Assembly (NCBI GenBank): GCA_023078685.1
Contig: JALGAS010000001.1
Coordinates: 8,122,001-8,186,000, forward strand
DNA from: Neopestalotiopsis rosae
Lineage: Eukaryota; Ascomycota; Sordariomycetes; Amphisphaeriales; Sporocadaceae
Reading direction: 5' to 3'
Length of the DNA: 64,000 bases
Shown here: piece by piece, positions 59,284 through 64,000 of the stretch
How the letters are laid out: each line of letters starts with the position of its first letter
Position numbering within the stretch: the stretch's first letter is position 1
The notes under the pieces: generated by a model
What the model was told of the DNA's origin: nothing
The model's database searches: none
The model's input: only the letters and a program-made list of their open reading frames with translations
Translations under genes and position numbers: made by a program

Positions 59284-62200
59284 AGTCGGGCGGTGTCTCT
59301 GACAAGTCGCGAAATGCTCTCGAGGCTGGGCGTCGAAAGCTATTTATCAGTCAGTCAAAATGGAATGCGGGAGAAAAGGATCGATGGTTTCGTAGGCCGT
59401 GTGCGACAAAGAAAGCAGCGTTTGTCAGAGTCCGGATCTCACGTACCAGAAGGGGTATCGAAGTTGGAAGTAATGCAAAAGGAAAGCGTCTATGTTGTTG
59501 TTGTCACGGAGGTGGTCGTCGACGTCAGAGTCGTGAATGGCAGAAAAAAGAGATTTAAGGCTCCTCTGGACAGACGGGCTGACGATGGGTGATGATGGTT
59601 CCAACGGGTCGGTGAATGGGGGAAAGGGAATGGGGGTAGAGAAAGAAGCGAGGACCCAGTGCAGCAGTCGCCAGTCAGGTTGCCAGGTGTTGACCCTCGG
59701 GCCTATCTGTCTGTTTGGCGACTGGTCGTCAAGGTCTCTCGCCGTTAGCAGTCTTCCCTAGTTGCACCGTGCAGCTGCTAGATTTCGATCACTGTGGATC
59801 TAAACGGGCAGGAATCAGTCAGTTGGCGAGTTGGGAGCGCAGTGGGCGCGCAGAGTCCAGCATTCAGGCACGGTTTCAGCGAACGCCACAGGCACAAAGC
59901 GCCTGATCAACCAGGGATTTCCATTGCACATATTGCCCCTTTGCTTTTCACGGTCCCCGCCTTGTCCGCTCCCCATCTACTAATAGCCCCCAAAATTAGT
60001 GGACGAGAGCACTAAGTAATAAAAGACTCCCCGGAATGCTCGTACATAATGACTGTAGTCAGGTTATTTACCTAGGTACCTACCTTGTGATTGATAACGT
60101 CCTGGCTGACTTGGAAGTCACTGACTCGACCCGCTTCCAAGGTGTTGACTTTTTTTTCCCTCAGTCGAAAGTAGAAGTACCTGTTAGGAACAAGGCAAAT
60201 ACAAGGACAACATCTCCCTGATCTGAACCCAATCACCTCTTTCTTGTTTTGCTTGGGCGTTAATGGCGAGATCCCTATTGCTCTTGATTCTTGGGTGATC
60301 ATTGATGTCGGCTGCCGGGCAGCCAATTGGTGCTGGGCTGTTCATTCTCCCAACCAACACAGCCACAATATCGCCCGTTGCGACACACCACATAAGAGAC
60401 AGAAGCAGCCATCCTGCAAGACACGCTCGGTTGGGCGCTAATGACCAGCAAGCAGAGACGCCACATGCACTGTGCAGTGACTCGGTTCAACCCGATGAAA
60501 TTCGCCTCATCCTCCTGTCCTCCAGCTCCCCAATCAGGACGACTGTCAGCTTCTAGGTCGCTGACTGATTGATTGGTGTATCCAGCATGCACGCATGGTC
60601 ACAGCTGAATCATCAAGTGCGGATAGATCCCGTAAAGCTGAGTGAGAATGCCTTTCTTCCATGAGTCTCTCTTGTCACGTGCTAGGCTGAGCTGAAGGTG
60701 CTGGCAACCTGTCATTGTTCGTCTCGAAGTTGTCTTGGGAGTGCTGCAATCAACAGCGCTCGACTGAGCATTTCGAAAACTTCCTTTTGGCTAAAACAGG
60801 CCATGGCGTTTGCTCATGAAGCAATGTCAACTTAGCAAGTAAACGGCCTGCCTCAGCGTCCCTCGGCCGGGTGGTCCTTCAATACCTACCCTTGCCGTCT
60901 CTTGTAGCTCTCTTGGCGCGATGACGACTGTAATTTTCTCTGCCATATCCTCATCCTTCACAGACAAGAACCACAGAAGAAGGTCGAACATTTGGTTGAG
61001 GATCTCTATTGCTTTCATTAGTGTTGAAAACATACAATACAGAGAAGCGGTGATCTTACCTTACTTGTTACTGATTAGAGGCGTGTAGTGAACTTTAGTA
61101 CCGAGACCAGTCCCATGCCTTGCAATTGCCAACAGTCATGGCTCTTTGTTGGCCATGCCCGGGTCCTATTCGACCTTATAACTACAAAGATGACCTGCTA
61201 AAATAGCAAACGGTCTACGATCATCCTAAACGTCGGTTCCCGAGCTTGCGGCATCCCCGCTATGCGCCAAGTCTATCTCAGCCCTGAATATGTATCGTAC
61301 TCACCAGACTTACCTAGGCGGGCGCGACGTTTCTGTCAAATCTCACAGGCTGGATGCGGTGTTAGACGACCAAGAGCTTTCGTTTCCCGTTGACTTCTAC
61401 CCAAACTCTGTGCTCTATGTATAAAATGTTGCAGTCTGGCGCTCTGGACAAGACTTAGGAGGCAACCCGTTCCTCTGCAAGTACGCGCCTATTACGGCAT
61501 CTTTGTGCACATCATCACCTACCCCCCAGATGCCGAACAGCCGGTTGAGACCAACCAGATGACGAGATCCGTGATGCACAAGTCGCAAGAGTAGGGATCC
61601 ATCGCCTGTGTACAGAATACAGAATAGGGCTTGGACTAGGACCGTGGCCTCACTTCAGCCGCCTACGGACGGAGGCTACTGGATCTTGACCGCCAGAGGG
61701 GACCGGACCTGGACCCGCTCATCCCTGAGGACCCCACGTGTACAAACTTGGCTCCGTTTCGAGATGGGTCAACGGGTCGGGGCTCTTCCAACACGATATT
61801 GCGGGGACCGGATAGGCAGTGTCGCTTTCTAGCAATTGCCTACGTAGCATGACCGTCGACCATTGGCTTCACCTGAGCCAACAACTCCGGTCACTCTTGA
61901 CTCAAGACATGGAAGAGGGGTAGATCATGCCATGGTCCTTGTAATTGTGCTGTACATGGCCTTGGTAAGAAGGGCATCGTCGCCAATGAGGCTATCATAG
62001 TCCAGCCGGGCAGCCGGGGTGAGCGGCTCTTCGCCGTGCGGGATCGTGTCACAGCAGCTTGGCAAGGGACCTCTTGAGAGGTTTCCCTTTACTGGTGGAA
62101 CCAGATCTTCGTATAGATCAGCCACTACAAGACCATTCTAGAATAAGGATGAGTAATGATAGACTTGGGATCCCTGTTCAGGGTCCTACTTCTGCCGCAC

Positions 62201-62304
62201 GTACTGTTGTTCAGTCTGGTCGACACTATAGACATGCATGAAGTAATAGGGTTGTTTTGCGGACCAACGTGGGGTTAAGAGGTGATTCACTTGAGCTCTC
62301 GGGA

Positions 62305-62312
62305 TATATAAA
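62305..62312 (+). promoter_or_regulatory. TATA box of the CVNH gene
   Basis: TATATAAA about 105 bp before the ATG at 62417, followed by a CT- and CA-rich leader ending in ACCACAATGG. This is the usual layout of strongly expressed fungal genes. Confidence 0.6.
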
Positions 62313-62416
62313 GAGGCATTGTTCTCGTATTTTCAGTTCTGTCCATATTCTTCTCTCATCCTCATACACATCACTTCAAACTACTTATCACATCTCCCAC
62401 CCAAACACAAACCACA

Positions 62417-62920
62417 ATGGCTGGAAACTTCTTTGCTACTGCCGAGGGACTCCGTCTTGAGGACAACCACTTCCTCAGAGGTCGCCTCCAGAGAATCGAC
62501 GGCGAGTGGGTTGACACTGAGATCAACCTGAACGAGCACATTGGAAACGCCGACGGTATGTTCTCAGGTTTACCAGGCTGCTAAACCATGACTAACATGA
62601 TGCATTTCAGGACACTTTGAGTGGAACAGCTCCGGCTTTGCCGACTCCGCCGAGGACATCTACCTCTCCATCGAGGGCACCGGTCCCGTCGCCGTGCTCC
62701 GTGCCAGACTCCGTCGTGAGGACGGCGAGTGGGAGAGCCGTGACCTCAACCTGAGCGAGCGTCTCGCCAACAACGACGGCCAGTTCCACGTAAGTAACCT
62801 TTATTGCCCTGCAAAATCTGATGAGCAATTGCTAACTTTGACTGTCACAGTGGAGTAAGTTACTTCCAAAGTCAACTGATCTGAAAGCCTCCGAGAAACT
62901 AACAGTGCAATGTAGCCTAA
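62417..62920 (+). CDS. Cyanovirin-N homology (CVNH) domain protein
   Basis: Spliced model: 62417-62555, 62611-62789, 62851-62854, 62916-62920, giving 108 aa; introns are 55, 61 and 61 nt. The protein is two tandem halves typical of CVNH: LRGRLQRIDGEWVDTEINLN with HIGNADGHFEWN, and LRARLRREDGEWESRDLNLS with RLANNDGQFHW. There is no signal peptide and no cysteine, as in other fungal intracellular CVNH proteins. CVNH domains bind mannose-rich or other glycans; the role in fungi is unknown. The last part rests on a 4-nt exon (TGGA) flanked by good CAG and GTAAGT sites; joining it gives W-T-stop. Without the last splice the frame runs on for about 90 residues that do not look like this family. Confidence 0.88.
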
Positions 62921-64000
62921 ATTTATACCCACAAAGCGATTTGATTCAGGATCTATTTGGTAGGACAAACCATGCTGTACTATCAAGGACCAAAGATAAA
63001 CAAGCCAATGTCTCAATAAAAGATTGCCATTGCCTTGTACAAGAAGTTTTGTCCCTCTCATGTTGTGACTGTGAATACATGTCAGCTGTTGATCGGTTTC
63101 ATTTCGAATTTGATACGGTAGACGTCTTCTAAAGCGGGGCATTTTGATATTCTAGACTCGGATACGTTGGATTGTAGAGATGTTGCTATCAATTATCTCA
63201 CGCTATACTGCCGTACAAAAGACTGACTCGATCATTTTCACTATTGCAAGTTTCGACTCCAAATGATCTGTCTAAATTCAACCGCTGCCGTGACTGTTTG
63301 AAGACTCCTGCAGTCAATTCTCCAAGTTCTCAACGTTGTGGAATGCCAACAACCCCTCATGAGATCATACCTCTGACATGTACAGCTCTACACGTTTCTA
63401 GGAGTATACGTGTTCGTTTCGGGTTGCTCGTAAGGTCCATAAATACGGATCCACTGGTGAGGTAATTCCCGTGGGCTATGTTGTCGTGATATAGTTTTGC
63501 GGTTCCGCACAACTGGCATTGTCTCCACAATTTAGACTGCTCGCCCCCTAGTTGACTGTGTTCCTGCGTGCAGGTCGAGGCGAGGCGAGATGCGGTCAAC
63601 CCCATATTGCAATCTCCATCGGTTACTGATTAGTGTACTGTGTCGGTCATAGGATACAAAGTCAAAAGGGGCAGCTGGTAAGTACTGATTCCTGATGTCA
63701 TAAGATCACTCGGAAGCTTTCCTATGGTTTGATGAGGACAGAAGCTTGATCCTCTCGGTGGCTGAAATTCTAACATTTGAGAATCGAGAGTTGAGCTTTC
63801 TTCGGACACCTGGACGTGGATCTAATCAATTACCAAATAGGGCACCAGCGAACAGCATGACATACTACAATAAATGCATCAGAGTGTACAGGTTTGTTCC
63901 CAGCACGAGTGCTCGAGCGAAAGCAAGTGACTGTTCGCTATAGAAGTTCAAAATGATTAAAATTCACCAGTAATCAGCCTGTTGGACGATGCAGCATTCT
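62921..64000. other. Gene-free right end
   Basis: No convincing coding sequence was found between the CVNH gene and the window edge. A gene that begins beyond the edge cannot be excluded. Confidence 0.5.

Larger units (their letters stand above)
59256..62416. other. 3.2-kb gene-free stretch
   Basis: Begins with the ubc4 promoter and ends with the CVNH promoter. Between them only short frames without conserved motifs are present on both strands. No repeat family was recognised. Confidence 0.5.

Noticed and set aside
62921..63132. Continuation of the CVNH frame to a stop at 63132
   Set aside because: It requires retention of an intron with good GTAAGT and TGTAG ends and adds about 90 residues with no CVNH character.

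Overview
The window reads as nuclear DNA of a filamentous ascomycete (Pezizomycotina). Genes are split by short GT-AG introns (mostly 49-86 nt, many with a CTGAC/CTAAC-like branch site), and the gene set includes a fungal NADPH oxidase A, a Zn2Cys6 regulator, a PhiA-type wall protein, an NADP mannitol dehydrogenase, a CVNH lectin-like protein and a nonribosomal peptide synthetase (NRPS). A Sordariomycete, perhaps Hypocreales, is my best guess from gene content; nothing here proves it. No rRNA, tRNA, CRISPR array or recognisable intact transposon was found.

Layout. 1-5148: 5' part of an NRPS (minus strand, runs off the left edge), A-T-C-(relict A)-T-C. 5149-23260: sparse accessory-like region with wide gaps, holding a Myb/SANT plus AT-hook protein, a secreted aspartic protease, an FAD monooxygenase, a cysteine-rich small secreted protein and an alpha/beta hydrolase. 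23261-31041: Dal5-type MFS transporter, PhiA-like wall protein, a cupin-like protein of unknown role and a DUF3431 membrane protein. 31293-43793: compact conserved block with AIM24, a divergent acyl-CoA dehydrogenase / APH-type kinase pair, Gpi1 (PIG-Q), a small membrane protein, Mdm35 and Rrp6. 44061-50380: Zn2Cys6 factor, SDR, thioesterase-like hydrolase and mannitol dehydrogenase. 52398-62920: NoxA, Ubc4/5 and a CVNH protein, separated by 3-4 kb gene-free stretches.

Most interesting points. (i) The acyl-CoA dehydrogenase and the kinase are transcribed divergently, both end in the peroxisomal signal SKL, and the 402-bp promoter between them carries two CCTCGG-type boxes, the core bound by FarA/FarB fatty-acid regulators. 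This looks like a two-gene version of the fused ACAD10/11 enzyme. (ii) The second NRPS module keeps only about 100 residues of an adenylation domain. (iii) The CVNH gene appears to have a 4-nt exon. Gene models were spliced by hand from sequence; introns are given in each entry. Function statements rest on recognised motifs, not on database searches.
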